DNA of 64,000 nt from Enoplolaimus lenunculus (GCA_030248215.1 JASANG010003443.1:1-64000), one strand, 5' to 3'; positions 38,507-49,353 are shown, numbered from the stretch's first letter. A program made the numbers and translations. The notes: generated by a model from the sequence alone, not told the origin.

Positions 38507-41500
38507 ATGCGTTCAAAGCTTGTTTATGTAACTCTCGGGTCGGTACTGTTCTGCGTTCCGTTTATACTGCGTTCAACGGTCAACTCGCAGTAAGTTCGAC
38601 TAAACCAGGTTCACTATTCAACCGTTTATGGATCATTTTCAAGAACATTAATGTTGAATTCAACGTAGGCTGCTTCAGCCTCAAATATTTTTCATCCAAT
38701 TCGTTCTGATAGCAAGCCGTTAGGATTTGGATCCAGGCTCGCAGCCTGCCCATGTTGCTTGGGTGGGTGGAAAAGTTCCTTAAGAGGACCATACGAAGGT
38801 TTTCGTGACTTAATCAAAGCAAGGTAATTTTCTTAAGAAGGGGCCAAAATATTTCCAGATAGCCTGAGCCTTCCTTTTCTTGAGTACGGTGACCGTGTGA
38901 CCCAAAATTAAAATAAAATTAACCATTATTTATTTTTATAGAACAACACCGTTGGAATTTATGGAACACTTGAAACAAATCAAATACGACCGATTTCATT
39001 CGCCAAAACTTATTACAAGTGAGTGACTTTTTTATTTTCGTTCTTGCTAATAAAAGCTACTTTTTTGAATTTATGCTCCCAACTTCAATGAATTTGGCCC
39101 ATGTAAGGATCAGGAGTGGATCGTTTTCTGAGGGACTGCAATAGAATAAACGCTTAAACTTTAGACCAATCTTTAAGCGTAGGCTTAGATATAAGCTCAT
39201 ACTTACACTTAGGATTTAGGCTTAAAAATATGGTTATATACTACAGTAACGGCACTGTACTATACATTGGCCACGAACCTTATGATACCATTGTATATCT
39301 AACCTTTTTTCAAGTTGTTCTTTTGCCAAAACCAGCCCATCGAAGAACAATTTATTAATAACAATGCATCTGGTGTATACATCAAAAACAAGGTTATTGT
39401 TGTGCGTTCAATCCCTAAACTACTATAACTTGCTTCACGTTGGTTTATAGATATCACAGATTAATAGTATTTTATAGATAAATCAACTCAAGTTGAACTT
39501 GGTATCTACATCGAAAGTTTATCATCTATTCAAGCTACAACAATGGTAATTCAATACTCAATAAGTTTTATGAGCATTATTCGACCTCAAATATGCAAAC
39601 CTCTATGTACAGATAAGAACATAACGTAAATTTATAATATTAAGCATGAAAGCAAGGTTCAACGTCCATGCTGGCCGAAGCTTCCCCCAAACCTCCCAAT
39701 TGTGGTTGGCCCGACCCTTGGAGCCCCCATTTCGGAAACAGTTTATTGAGGCCTCCTCGGGATCTGTATGGGGGTAGCCCACTATCGTAACGCCGACCCT
39801 GCTCAAAGTTAAGCTTTCGTGAGTAATCGAGCATCTAATTTAAAAATTCAAGGTTATGGTATGAACGGATATCCTTAGCCGATTTATTTTCATTGAAAGC
39901 TTACATTGAACTTTTTTTACTGTTACGTTTTTAATTTCAAAACTGATTTTCAGTGCAATATGTGTCAATAAAATTGCAACATAACTATTTCTAAGCAAGT
40001 GGAATTTTATAAATTTAGTTAAAATTTTTAAAACCAAACCGTTACGGCGAACATTAAAGCTGCTTTGTCGATATATGTTCACGGTAAAGTGTACGCAAAA
40101 ACGGTATGACGAGTATTCGTCGCCCGACAGCTGGTCGACCGACAACTTGTAATCCGAAATTTGATCGACTCGACAATTCGTCGCCTATTACTATGCTTAG
40201 GCTTTGGCGTAGCTGTAGGATAACGCATTTGAGATTTATTCAATGGCTTTTAGACACTGTTGGACGACAAGTTGTCAGGCGACGAATTGTCATAGATTCG
40301 TAAAAACATAGATTGCCATACACGTGTAATATATACCGGTATAAGAAATTGTTGCAATCAAAACGAGCTGTGTAATGCTAGCATGCGTGACTCGTGTGCA
40401 AGAGCGTCGAGATTCAATTCCCGGCGTGGCCCATACTATTGGGCTACACTTCGAAACAGCGGATCATGCACACCGTATCGTTCCAACACGATTCATTACA
40501 ATCCTTTATTAATATTTAAATATTTAATCTTAGTTAATATTTAAATATTTAATCTTAACCCCTTCTCACATTGAGTTGCCTGTAGGCAACTAAGCGCAGT
40601 GTATATACGTTAAATAGTATATATCGCACCGTGTTTAACAATTGCAACACGTATACATAGTACTAAATCACCACAAGACGTGAGAGCCCCCTCGAGCTCG
40701 AGCGTCAAGCTCCTATAGCTGAGTGGTGATGGTATACGCCTCCCACTCCAGTCACTGGAGTTCGAATCGTAGCATAAAAGTAGGTCTCAGGAGAAATAGA
40801 AAACATTCATGTGAGAAAGGGTTAATGGTAAAATTTAACCAAAATTTTACAGGACTATAGCATGGATATTTATCTGCAACAAAGTTGGGACGACAGACGC
40901 TTAGCGCACAATAGCACCGAATACTTAATGACGTACGAGCCAGACTTACTGAACGCAATCTGGCATCCTGACGTGTATTTTTCCAATAGTAAAACAGCGT
41001 CATATCAGTACGTGACCGTACCAAATATGATGGTTCGTATTTACAATACTGGAAAAGTTTATCTGTCGCATCGGTAAGAATTAAAATTCAATAAGAAAAT
41101 ATTTTTCAATGTTTTTTAAATTCAAATTAAATTTTAAAAACTTGGCATGAATCGTCAAAGTACTCACTAGCGGATCCAGAGGCGGCTGACGGGGAGACGT
41201 ACGTCCACCGTCAAATGTTTGTTGCGATAAAATGGTACAATTTTTTTCCGTTGCCAATGGCATGTATATAGCATACGGTAAAAATTGCGGTTCACAACAT
41301 TCGCTATACCCCGCCGGCCTAATGGCAGAAATTTCCGGATCCGCCGCAGAAAGTATTAACCGGTTAGTTATAATTAATAATAATTTGGGCCCCGTCATAA
41401 GATCGATTGCCATCGGCTTTTTACCAAAAGTACAAAAATCACAAATGTGTTTCAAATGTATTTAATTTTCCCAAAATTAAAAAAAAACAAAGTTATGACA

Positions 41501-44500
41501 AAGAATATAATGTTTTCTCGAAAAAAAGAGAATTTATAATTGAAATTGCCTTAAAAGATTATATGATAGAACTTGATTAACATTATTCAAAGGTGACAGC
41601 TCTACTCTTAGAACTATTTCCAGGGTGACAGCTCTACTCTTAGAACTATTTCCAGGGTGACAGCTCTACTCTTAGAACTATATCCAGGGTGACAGCTTTA
41701 CTCTTAGAACTATTTCCAGGGTGACAGCTCTACTCTTAGAACTATTTCCAGGGTGACAGCTCTACTCTAGAACTATTTCCAGGGTGACAGCTCTACTCTT
41801 AAAATTATTTCCAGGGTGACAACTCTACTCTTAGAACTATTTCCAGGGTAACAGCTCTACTTTTAGGACTATTTCCAGGGTGACAGCTTTACTCTTAGAA
41901 CTATTTCCAGGGTGACAGCTTTACTCTTACAACTATATCCAGGGTAACAGGGTAACAGCTTTACTCTTAGAACTATTTCCAGGGTAACAATAACTGCATC
42001 GTGTATGATGAATCTCGCAAATTATCCAATGGACCAACAAAACTGTACAATACGCTTGTTAAGTTGTAAGTTTTGATCTTTTCAAATATACTGAACGTTA
42101 TATTTTTTATTTTCAACTTTTTAGCAACAGCTGATTGTATATCAGTCTGGGTAGGAACCGGAACTTCAGACCTTTTCATTAAGCTGCTGGAAAAGCGGGC
42201 TACAGCTGGTTTCGCACTAGCGACCTTCTGCGTATTAGGCCGATGCTGCTACCGTTGTGCCACGTAGCTTGCCTGCCCACTGCTTCTATCGTCGAATATA
42301 TATCGACCGTATGCTGCCTGCAAGTATACTACAAAATCTTCATTGCAGATATATTGCATATGCACCAGGACAAGCATATTTCACATGCTTACACAATGGC
42401 GGATCCATGGGGGGCCACCCCGGCTCGTGGCCCCCCAACAGCATCGCAACATAAATTATGTAGAGTTTCAATTGCTGTTCGGTGCTGTTCCGAAAATAGC
42501 AGGCAGTTCTAACTCATTCATAAACAGAAACAGATGATGCTGAAGCTGACTGGATTTTGCTTTCTCAAAACCGAATTAGCTTCCGAATCCGAGCCTTTAA
42601 ATTTGTGCCTGTTTGAAACCAAATCTGATCTTATGTTGCCACCCTGTTGTTTAGATCTAAATTGCGTTGATGCGTTAGTTTTATTTGTCATTCATCTCAA
42701 TTGAACGAACAACGTAAAGAAGTCAATTTTATGGCAATACTTCGTGGTTTGTGTGTCGGTCAAAAATAAGTTTATTACTTGTGAAATTTTGCCCCCCCAT
42801 TGTGAGATCCTGGATCCGCCACTGTGCTTACAGTTGTATTTTTTGCAGCTTTAAACTGTAATGAAGCAAAATAATCATTTTTATACTTCGATAATTTAAA
42901 TTCAAATATTATGGCAGTTTTCAATTTAATATTAAATCTAAGTCCTGCCGTTTCAGTCTGTACCAGACACGTGGTCGGATGGATTGGTTTTGGGAGTTTA
43001 GACCCCCAAGTCAACGAACCAAAAACCGTTTTGGAACTGTTGCGTGGAGTTTAATACTCTCGATTGTTTCACTTCCAAGGTTTTTTTTCGTAATTTTAAG
43101 GGCAGACCTGGGAAATCTAACAATCGAGTCACCTTTTCGATACGCGATTAAATTTAAAATTTTCATTGCAATGCATCAATTTTAAAATTGTATCAAGGTT
43201 TCCGAATCAAACTACTGCCAAATATGCCTCATTTTTGGATACAGAGCCAAGTTTTAGTCGCTTGGGTGAGGTTTTTTTAAATATTTTACTTCACGTAACT
43301 GGTAACCTATTTTACTCACTCAGAATGTTTACAGTAGCAATCATTTAATCGGTAATCTCATGCGGTAAATTGTGTCTAATTTATTTTAAATAATTTTAAC
43401 ATTTGAATTTTGTATTTTAAGACAGTTACACGATGGATATGTTGAACTTTTCATGGGAAAAAGGTGCTGAATTTTTATCAAATCCAGACATACAATTGCC
43501 CGAATTTGAACTTACTGGACTCACTGCAAGTTACTGTAACGGAACGTATCCGTTAGGTAAGGAGGGATGGTCCATGTAAATAACAGGGGCGGAGACTTTT
43601 TCCCGTGAAGACTAGAATAGAGTAAGCTTAAGCTTTAGGCTAATTTTTTTGTTTGGCTTAGGTTTAGGCTTAGGCTTAGGAATATGCTCATTGTTACGCT
43701 TAGGCTTAGGCTTATTTTCCACCGTGATACAAAAATTAATATTAAATTTAAAGGAAAATTTAAATTTAAAGTTTAATTTAAATTTGAATGTAAATATAAA
43801 TTTCACGAGTGTTCAGTTGCCTTGAAAGCATCGTATCATTGCAAAGTTTAAAGTTAATTGCAGAAAAAATAATATAGCACCGCCGATTTCAACATACGTC
43901 CACCATGCCAGCGATTAAGCACAACAGAATACCTAAAATTCAACAAAAGTTTTCCACCATAATGCAAAATTTGAATTTAAATTTAAATTTCAGGCGTGTT
44001 CAGTTGCCTCGAAGGAATCATATCGTTGCAACGTTTAAGCGGATATCACATATTTCAAACGTACCTTCCAAGCGGATGCATCGTTTGCATTTCGTGGATT
44101 ACATTTTGGATACATCCGGAAGCGGTTCCGGCTCGTGTTACCTTGAGTATTACTACTCTTTTGACGCTTGCAACTCAATCATCGGGGATTCGAAGTTCAC
44201 TTCCACCTGTGTCGTATACTAAGGCTATTGGTAAGCTTGTTTAGGACGCTAAGGGCGGCGTTTCTGCAGAAAAATCATCGCATAGCGTTCGTTCTCTGTA
44301 CCTGTTCGCTCGTTTGCTCTGAACATTAAATTTTGCATGAGCAAAACGCTTCGGTGGTTAAACGAACGGAGCCAAATAGGGTATGCCATCATTACTTGAA
44401 AATATATTTCTCTTAATAAAACTACACACAAAAAAGTATTTCTGAATTTATTCAGAAAAGTGTTTTCTGTGGCAAATCTGAAAAGTTTTGCTGATATTTA

Positions 44501-47275
44501 AGACAATTTTACTAAAAATAACTGGAAAACGTTTATTTTCAAGCTTTATTTCAACACGTTTTTTAAAAACATTTCTGTTATAACAGAAATACTTTTCAAG
44601 TGCATCTTGCTAATCATATTTCCCAAAAGTAAGAATTTTTTTCTTAAATATCAGAAATATTATTCTGAGTGTAAATGTTAGATGAGACTAATTTAAACAT
44701 AAGTACGCACTAGTCTGAATAATTGTCTACTCGCTGATTTGAAGACAACCGGACGGATCGCCAATTAGCGCTAAGGTCCACGAACGCATCCAGAGAGTGA
44801 TGCGAAGGACGGATTTTGTGATAAAATGATAAAGTCCCTACTTTACAATTTTTGCTCATAAGAAAAATGGCGCATATATAGCGTACAAGCAAACATTTTG
44901 CTTCCAAATTTTTGCAAGCCCGCCCCCCGTCAGAAATTTCTGGATCCGCCTCTGCTAGGTTCTACGCACACTTGAGAATATTGGTGATTGCAGGAGATTG
45001 CTTGGTGTCACTGAAATTATTAATATTGACGTATGTTGCTGTTAGGGGCGGAGTAATAGCCTAAACCAGTTTCTAACCTTAAGCGTTAGATTAAACGATA
45101 AGTCTAAAGCTAAGCTTAAATATATAAACATAAAGTGTAGTCTGAAATCTAACATTATACTTTTGTGTTTAACTGCGAAAACGCGACTGCTACAGATATT
45201 TCTGACGGGAGGCGGGCTGGCAAAAGTTATGAAACGCAATTGCCAATGTTGTGAGAACAAAAAAATTGTAATGTAGGGGGTCCTTATTTCATTACAAAAA
45301 ATTTTCTCACGGGGGTCGTACTTCCCTCAACCTCCCCCTCTCAATCTGATAGTGGACGGCCCTTAAAGTAAACATGAGCCTTTACTGCTTACAGACGTTT
45401 GGATGGGCGTTTGTGTTGGTTTTATCGTTGCGGCATTACTCGAATTCACTACTGTAAATATATTGTACAGCGGTGAGAAGTCACATCATAACGCTGGCAA
45501 CGGAAATTTTTCGGGCAATTTTGGTATGCGATCCAGTAAAAGCTTCAATAACAACATGAGTAACAATAATAATAATAATAATAACAACAACAACAACAAT
45601 AATAATAATAATAATAACAAACAAACCTTTGATCAATACGGAGCGGCAAAGATAAACGAAAACTGTAGCGAAGCTGAAACTACAATAGATCAGGTAAGGA
45701 AGGTGATATATGTGATATGTTCGAAAATAAGAATGGCTTAACAGTAGTATAAGTATATTTCTAAGCCTAACCCTGATCGTAAGAACGAGCTTACACCTAA
45801 AGCCTAAGCATAAGCAGAAAAAATAGTCTAAACTCTATCGCAGAAAAAATAGTCTAAACTCTATCGCAGAACCGCAGAAAAACGTTCCACCACTTATCTT
45901 TACATGGGCAATGAAAATTAACAAAGACCATGCAAAATATTATATTTTGTTACTACATTCAAAAGATGTTATTTCAAATAAGTATAGCTCCTGTCATTGG
46001 TTACCGGAAGGGTTTCTCAAAACATATAGGGATGTGTCATATGTGACCAGCAACCAAATCAGTATAATTTATAAAAATCTGCCTGAACGCTAAATTAGCA
46101 GAGTGTTAAAATATAGTTGCTTTTATAGGTAAAACAATTTTGACTAGTGATCTAAGTATGTTTCTGAAATTTATCTGCATCTTGTGTTCTATTAAAAATA
46201 TAATTAAAATCGCAGTAGTACAACATAGTCACCGCGTTGGGCGTTGCAACTATTTCTTTTCACAGACATGCACTGTAAATTCCAGTGATTTGATTAATCA
46301 ACTCAGAAAGAGAATTAGTCATTTCTGGTCATTTTTGAGCTAATAAGAGTAAACAATGTCTCACTCTGAGTTGACTTAATTTTCGATGAGTTAATCCAAT
46401 AAGCCAAATTGTGTTCACTCAATCCTTGGTTATTTCTGAGCTAATAAGAGTAAACAATAACTCACGCTGAGTAGACTTAATTTTCGATGAGTTAATCCTA
46501 TATAAGTCAGATTGAGTTCACTCATTTCTTAATTCTGACTTCTGAAACACCAAATTCAGGCTCAGCGATTCAACTCATTCTAAATTACAGTCAGTTTACA
46601 GGAGTTTGCAGTGTGTTCGCCTGTCCGGCCAAAAAAAAGACAAATTTCTTTTCACCAGTCGATTACATTTCAATCCCTAATTGCGGGTCTCACTCCAATT
46701 AAATATTACAGAACGACACCTGTACATTCTCGAGCCCAGACTCAGCAGCTCAAATGCTGCCCCGCACGGTGACCGTAAACGGAACTGGAAACTTGCAACA
46801 ACGTCGCAACAACACCAGCACCACCGCCAACAACAACAACATCAACAAGAACAGCAACGGAGAATCGATCCGCCGACCTCGGCAAAACGCTGAAAACGCT
46901 GCACCCACACTTCATCGCGTCACAACGACTGTAACAACCGTTGGTGAAACGAAAACGCGTCTTATCGCAACAGCTGTACCACCACCGCCTGCCATCGATC
47001 CAAGAACCAATCAGATTCGAGCACCGTTTGAAACCGGAAATTATGACCCGGTGTCAAGTTTAGGTTATGAAGTATACGATTACTGCGATCTACCTTTGAC
47101 AGTTCACGCCGGTCCTAGCTATGCAGCAGTACTGCGCGACCGATGGCTTGCGTATGCAACTTCAAAGGGTGGTGCCGCAATGACACTCGATTTTATTAGC
47201 CGGTTTGTGTTTCCGGCATTGTTTATTGCGTTCAATTTTTACTATTGGTTGAATTATTTGAATTATTTAGATTGA
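38507..47275 (+). CDS. Anion-type Cys-loop ligand-gated ion channel (GluCl/glycine/GABA receptor-like), complete, nine exons
   Basis: CDS is join(38507..38589,38942..39018,39478..39545,40853..41073,41983..42065,43422..43556,43994..44230,45395..45693,46712..47275), 1767 nt, 588 residues; all introns GT-AG and in phase. Signal peptide 1 to about 27; extracellular domain with QQSWDDRRL and WHPDVYFSNSK; Cys-loop C157 to C171 (MMNLANYPMDQQN between); a second Cys pair, C216 and C227, as in glycine and glutamate-gated chloride receptors; M1 about 240-262; PAR at 268-270 before M2 (TLSITTLLTLATQSSG), the mark of anion selectivity; SLPPVSYTKAIDVWMGVC leads into M3; long M3-M4 loop with poly-Asn; M4 at the C-terminus (SRFVFPALFIAFNFYYWLNY). 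Forms a pentameric chloride channel in the plasma membrane. The exact ligand cannot be read from the sequence. Introns are crowded with MITEs and a minisatellite. Confidence 0.95.
38732..38900. mobile_element. CAGGCCCGTAGCC-family MITE, diverged, in channel intron 1
   Basis: CAGGCTCGCAGCCTGCCCAT at the left, AATCAAAGCAAGGTAATTTT inside and ACGGTGACCGTGTGACC at the right. Ends are eroded. Confidence 0.5.
39096..39272. mobile_element. TTAGGC-core MITE in channel intron 2
   Basis: GGCCCATGTAAGGATCAGGA to GTACTATACATTGGCC; core GCGTAGGCTTAGATATAAGC and TTAGGATTTAGGC, diverged. Confidence 0.75.
40109..40294. mobile_element. MITE with GACAATTCGTCGC / GACAACTTGT ends, copy 2
   Basis: TCGTCGCCCGACAGCTGG, CGACAACTTGTAATCCG and GACAATTCGTCGCC at the left; GACAAGTTGTCAGGCGACGA at the right. 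Channel intron 3. Confidence 0.65.
40372..40450 (+). mobile_element. tRNA-like fragment, possible SINE head
   Basis: GAGCTGTGTAATGCTAGCAT followed about 40 nt later by GAGATTCAATTCCCGG, a B-box-like match. Channel intron 3. Full cloverleaf not evident. Confidence 0.35.
40559..40821 (+). mobile_element. piggyBac-type MITE with tRNA-Gly-like segment, copy 3
   Basis: TTAA at 40555 and 40822; ends CCCCTTCTCACAT and ATGTGAGAAAGGG. The inner ATAGCTGAGTGGTGATGG, CGCCTCCCAC and GGAGTTCGAATC match copies 1 and 2. It ends 31 bp before the acceptor of channel exon 4, so it lies next to the pyrimidine tract. Confidence 0.85.
41165..41349. mobile_element. hAT-like MITE (CAGTGGCGGATCC family) in channel intron 4
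   Basis: CACTAGCGGATCCAGAGGCG to TTTCCGGATCCGCCGCAG; flanks AAAGTACT and AAAGTATT differ at one position. Confidence 0.85.
41592..41982 (+). repeat. Minisatellite of about 12 x 32 bp ending exactly at a splice acceptor
   Basis: Unit GGTGACAGCTCTACTCTTAG followed by AACTATTTCCAG. Units are nearly identical, with a few single changes and one partial GGTAACAG unit. The last unit supplies the acceptor TATTTCCAG of channel exon 5, and the exon begins GGTAACA, matching the unit start. The array is therefore made of the intron-exon junction itself. Confidence 0.95.
42135..42268 (-). mobile_element. tRNA-derived SINE, copy 1, in channel intron 5
   Basis: On the minus strand, a head with GCTACGTGGCACAACGGTAG and GGTCGCTAGTGCGAAACC (A and B box positions) is followed by CCGCTTTTCCAGCAGCTTAA and TGAAGTTCCGGTTCCTACCC. 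The same order occurs at 61375-61512. Confidence 0.65.
42394..42824. mobile_element. hAT-like MITE (CAGTGGCGGATCC family), long copy with perfect TSD
   Basis: Identical TGCTTACA at 42386-42393 and 42825-42832. Ends CAATGGCGGATCCATGGG and CTGGATCCGCCACTG with poly-G/C tracts inside. GTGAAATTTTGCCCCCCC and GGTTTGTGTGTCGGTCAAAA match the copy at 29485. Channel intron 5. Confidence 0.93.
43567..43717. mobile_element. TTAGGC-core MITE, right end missing, in channel intron 6
   Basis: GGTCCATGTAAATAACAGGG, AGAGTAAGCTTAAGCTTTAG and GGCTTAGGTTTAGGCTTAGG are present. The copy stops after a second GGCTTAGGCTTA run. Confidence 0.75.
43801..43853 (+). pseudogene. Decayed duplicate of the start of channel exon 7
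   Basis: GTGTTCAGTTGCCTTGAAAG and ATCGTATCATTGCAAAGTTT repeat the first 50 bp of the exon at 43994, preceded by the same ATTTAAATTT tract. The acceptor CAG has become CACG, so it cannot be spliced at the same place. Confidence 0.8.
44703..44954. mobile_element. hAT-like MITE (CAGTGGCGGATCC family), diverged, in channel intron 7
   Basis: The right end TCTGGATCCGCCTCTG is clear, with GCCCGCCCCCCGTCAGAAAT inside. The left end is uncertain and taken at CACTAGTCTG. Confidence 0.55.
45035..45379. mobile_element. TTAGGC-core MITE remnant with insertion, in channel intron 7
   Basis: GTTGCTGTTAGGGGCGGAGT at the left and CCCTTAAAGTAAACATGAGCC at the right frame a degraded core and a foreign piece with CTGACGGGAGGCGGGCTGG. 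The right end is 15 bp from the acceptor of exon 8. Confidence 0.6.
45568..45621 (+). repeat. AAT/AAC trinucleotide repeat coding poly-Asn in the channel
   Basis: About 18 consecutive AAT or AAC codons in exon 8 give a poly-asparagine tract in the cytoplasmic M3-M4 loop, which is often low-complexity. Codons are mixed, so slippage is only part of its history. Confidence 0.9.
45740..45908. mobile_element. TTAGGC-core MITE, decayed, in channel intron 8
   Basis: ACAGTAGTATAAGTATATTT, CTAAGCCTAACCCTG and CCACCACTTATCTTTACATG. Contains a 26-bp internal duplication around CAGAAAAAATAGTCTAAACT. Confidence 0.65.
46271..46613. mobile_element. MITE with CACTGTAAATTCCA ends, in channel intron 8
   Basis: CACTGTAAATTCCAGTGATT at the left; eroded CATTCTAAATTACAGT and GTTTGCAGTG at the right. 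TGAGTTAATCC-type segments repeat inside with about 120-bp spacing. Confidence 0.65.
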
Positions 47276-47367
47276 AACACAAGACATGCATTCCTATAAC
47301 AAAGTTTAATGACGAATATGGCTGTATCGAGAAATTCTGATTGGTTAAATCTCGCAGCGAAATCACG

Positions 47368-47373
47368 AATAAA
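47368..47373 (+). terminator. Polyadenylation signal AATAAA of the channel gene
   Basis: AATAAA 93 nt after the stop codon, followed by AT-rich sequence. Confidence 0.6.
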
Positions 47374-47500
47374 ATATTGATTCTTAACATAAAATTGGCA
47401 GATCGGTAACGATGGATTAATAATTCGGTGTGTTTACAAAACATAAATCGATCCAGATTGAGCGCAAGTGCGCTTGGTTCTTCATCTCCGTATGCCTTTC

Positions 47501-47666
47501 CGGTCCCGTAGCCAAGGGCTAAACACGGGAGGTTCAGCTCCACCTGAAAATTTTTGCCTTCCTAGAAAATTTTCTACCTTGCTTGTAAGTCATTGAAAAC
47601 CCTTGTATGTCCTTCCTGAAAAATTTTCAGCCCCCCCCCTGGCAGGGTGAGCTGGCTACAGGCCTG
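47501..47666. mobile_element. CAGGCCCGTAGCC-family hAT-like MITE with near-perfect TSD
   Basis: Flanks TGCCTTTC and TGCCTCTC. Ends CGGTCCCGTAGCCAAGGG and GAGCTGGCTACAGGCCTG. Confidence 0.9.
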
Positions 47667-47854
47667 TGCCTCTCGGAAGTGGGGCTGTTATATAAAAATA
47701 GAAAACATTGATTTGTAAAATATATTTCGGTAGTCCATGCTAACAATAGGTTTTTAAACTAACGACCACCAGTAACGGCAGTCCTCAAAATTGGGACAGA
47801 AGTATTACAAACCAAATCTGAAATCTTTGAAAATATCAGATCAAATTAATAACA

Positions 47855-48777
47855 AGGTCAAAGTGCCCCAAGAAGGTACAGATTGTGATATGTTTCGCTT
47901 GAAGCATGTAAAAGAGTTTAAACAAGGGTTAGTTAGACCATAGATCAGTAGGTAATGCTTATAATATTAGCTCCACTACTTCTATGAAAATAGTTGTCAT
48001 CTATATCTTTGACGGCTGTCTTTCAGTGTTAACACGCTTGCGGTCACTGAAACAAGAAACATATGGGCCCAGCGGACATCACCTGTCAGCTTAATTTTAG
48101 CGTTTGTTTGGTTTTACAATGTTCAGTTTATAAGTTATCTAATCTAGCATTCTTCATTGGAAGACGATATTTTTTGAGTTTTAAAATATTATGTTTCTAA
48201 AACTTGATTAGTAAATATTTCAATATTGCAAGATTCCAAATTGCGTCTATTGATTATCGAATAAAAATGTCACGCATACGTGCTCGACTATTATAGCTAT
48301 CTTTACCAAGACAATTTGATGATGTGAAGTCAAGAAGCTTTTCCAAATTGTGTTCTGTGCGTGACATATTTAAGGTATTCATCTAGAAAATACAATTCAA
48401 AGATTGCTAAATATTTCAAAGATCATGTTCTGCTGGCGCTCAATTGAGATAAGTTTTAAAAAGCAACTGACTGTTATACGGAAGGCATGTTGAGAGTTGT
48501 ACTGTAGAACGCCTTGAAAACCCATAGTGTCAATTTATAGCTTAACAGATGAAAGTTCGTTAGGCCCATATGTTTCTTGTTTCACTGACCGCAAGCGTGT
48601 TAACACTGAAAGACAGCCGTCAAAGATATAGATGACAACTATTTTCATAGAAGTAGTGGAGCTAATATTATAAACATTACGTACTGATCTATGGTCTAAC
48701 TAACGCTTGTTTAAACTCTTTTACATGCTTCAAGCGAAACATATCACAATCTGTCCCTTATAGGGGCACTTTTACCT
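47855..48777. mobile_element. Fold-back element with about 215-bp terminal inverted repeats
   Basis: The left arm, 47855-48070, is repeated inverted at 48560-48777; examples are GTCAAAGTGCCCC/GGGGCACTTTTAC, ATTGTGATATGTTTCGCTTG and its complement, and GTTAACACGCTTGCGGTCAC and its complement. The arms differ at few positions. The roughly 490-bp centre has no open frame of note. No clear target duplication was seen. Confidence 0.9.
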
Positions 48778-49353
48778 AGTTTCTTCCTTTTACATGAGAA
48801 ACGGTGAGGTTTTATGCTAAGTCTTCTCCTAAACGTACACCTAAGCCTAAACAAAATATAAGCCTAAAGCGTACACTTGCTCCATTGCAATCCACCAAAA
48901 AGCAGCATGTTCTAAGCTATAATGCGTGGGAGGTTATTACAAAATATTAGTGTCTTAGTTAGCAATTCCAGTAGAACAAATATCGCAGGGACACGTAATC
49001 TATTGCACGGTGTCATTAGCATCACAATAATATCGACTAGCTATGGTAATTACATATTTGTAATACAATTTTTTTGAAAAATTACAAAATCAAACTTTTA
49101 ATAACAACTTAAATGAGACGTTTAGCTGTCCAATTTGTGCATGGTGTCGAATCGGATAATTAGGATATTCTATACGTAAGTTACCTCATTCCAGCTTTGC
49201 TTTCCTGCAGAGAACATTCTGCAAAACTTTCAAAAAGCGTGCATTCTCGATGCTTGAAACATATATTGTAAACACTAGCGTGTTTCAATGATAAAAATTA
49301 AGCAGACGCGTGAACATTTGGTTGATGTGAACATGTAAGTATGCTATGATCGG
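48778..49353. other. Spacer with a decayed TTAGGC-core fragment
   Basis: TCTCCTAAACGTACACCTAAGCC near 48825 and TTGCTCCATTGCAATCCACC near 48878 look like an old MITE. The rest shows nothing recognisable. Confidence 0.45.

Noticed and set aside
41592-41982. CRISPR array
   Set aside because: Units are contiguous without unique spacers, and the locus is an animal intron; it is a minisatellite.
46681-46893. Alternative frame rich in Gln/His at the start of the last channel exon
   Set aside because: The CAA/ACA repeats read as open in several frames, but only the frame continuing from the acceptor at 46711 leads to M4 and the stop at 47275.
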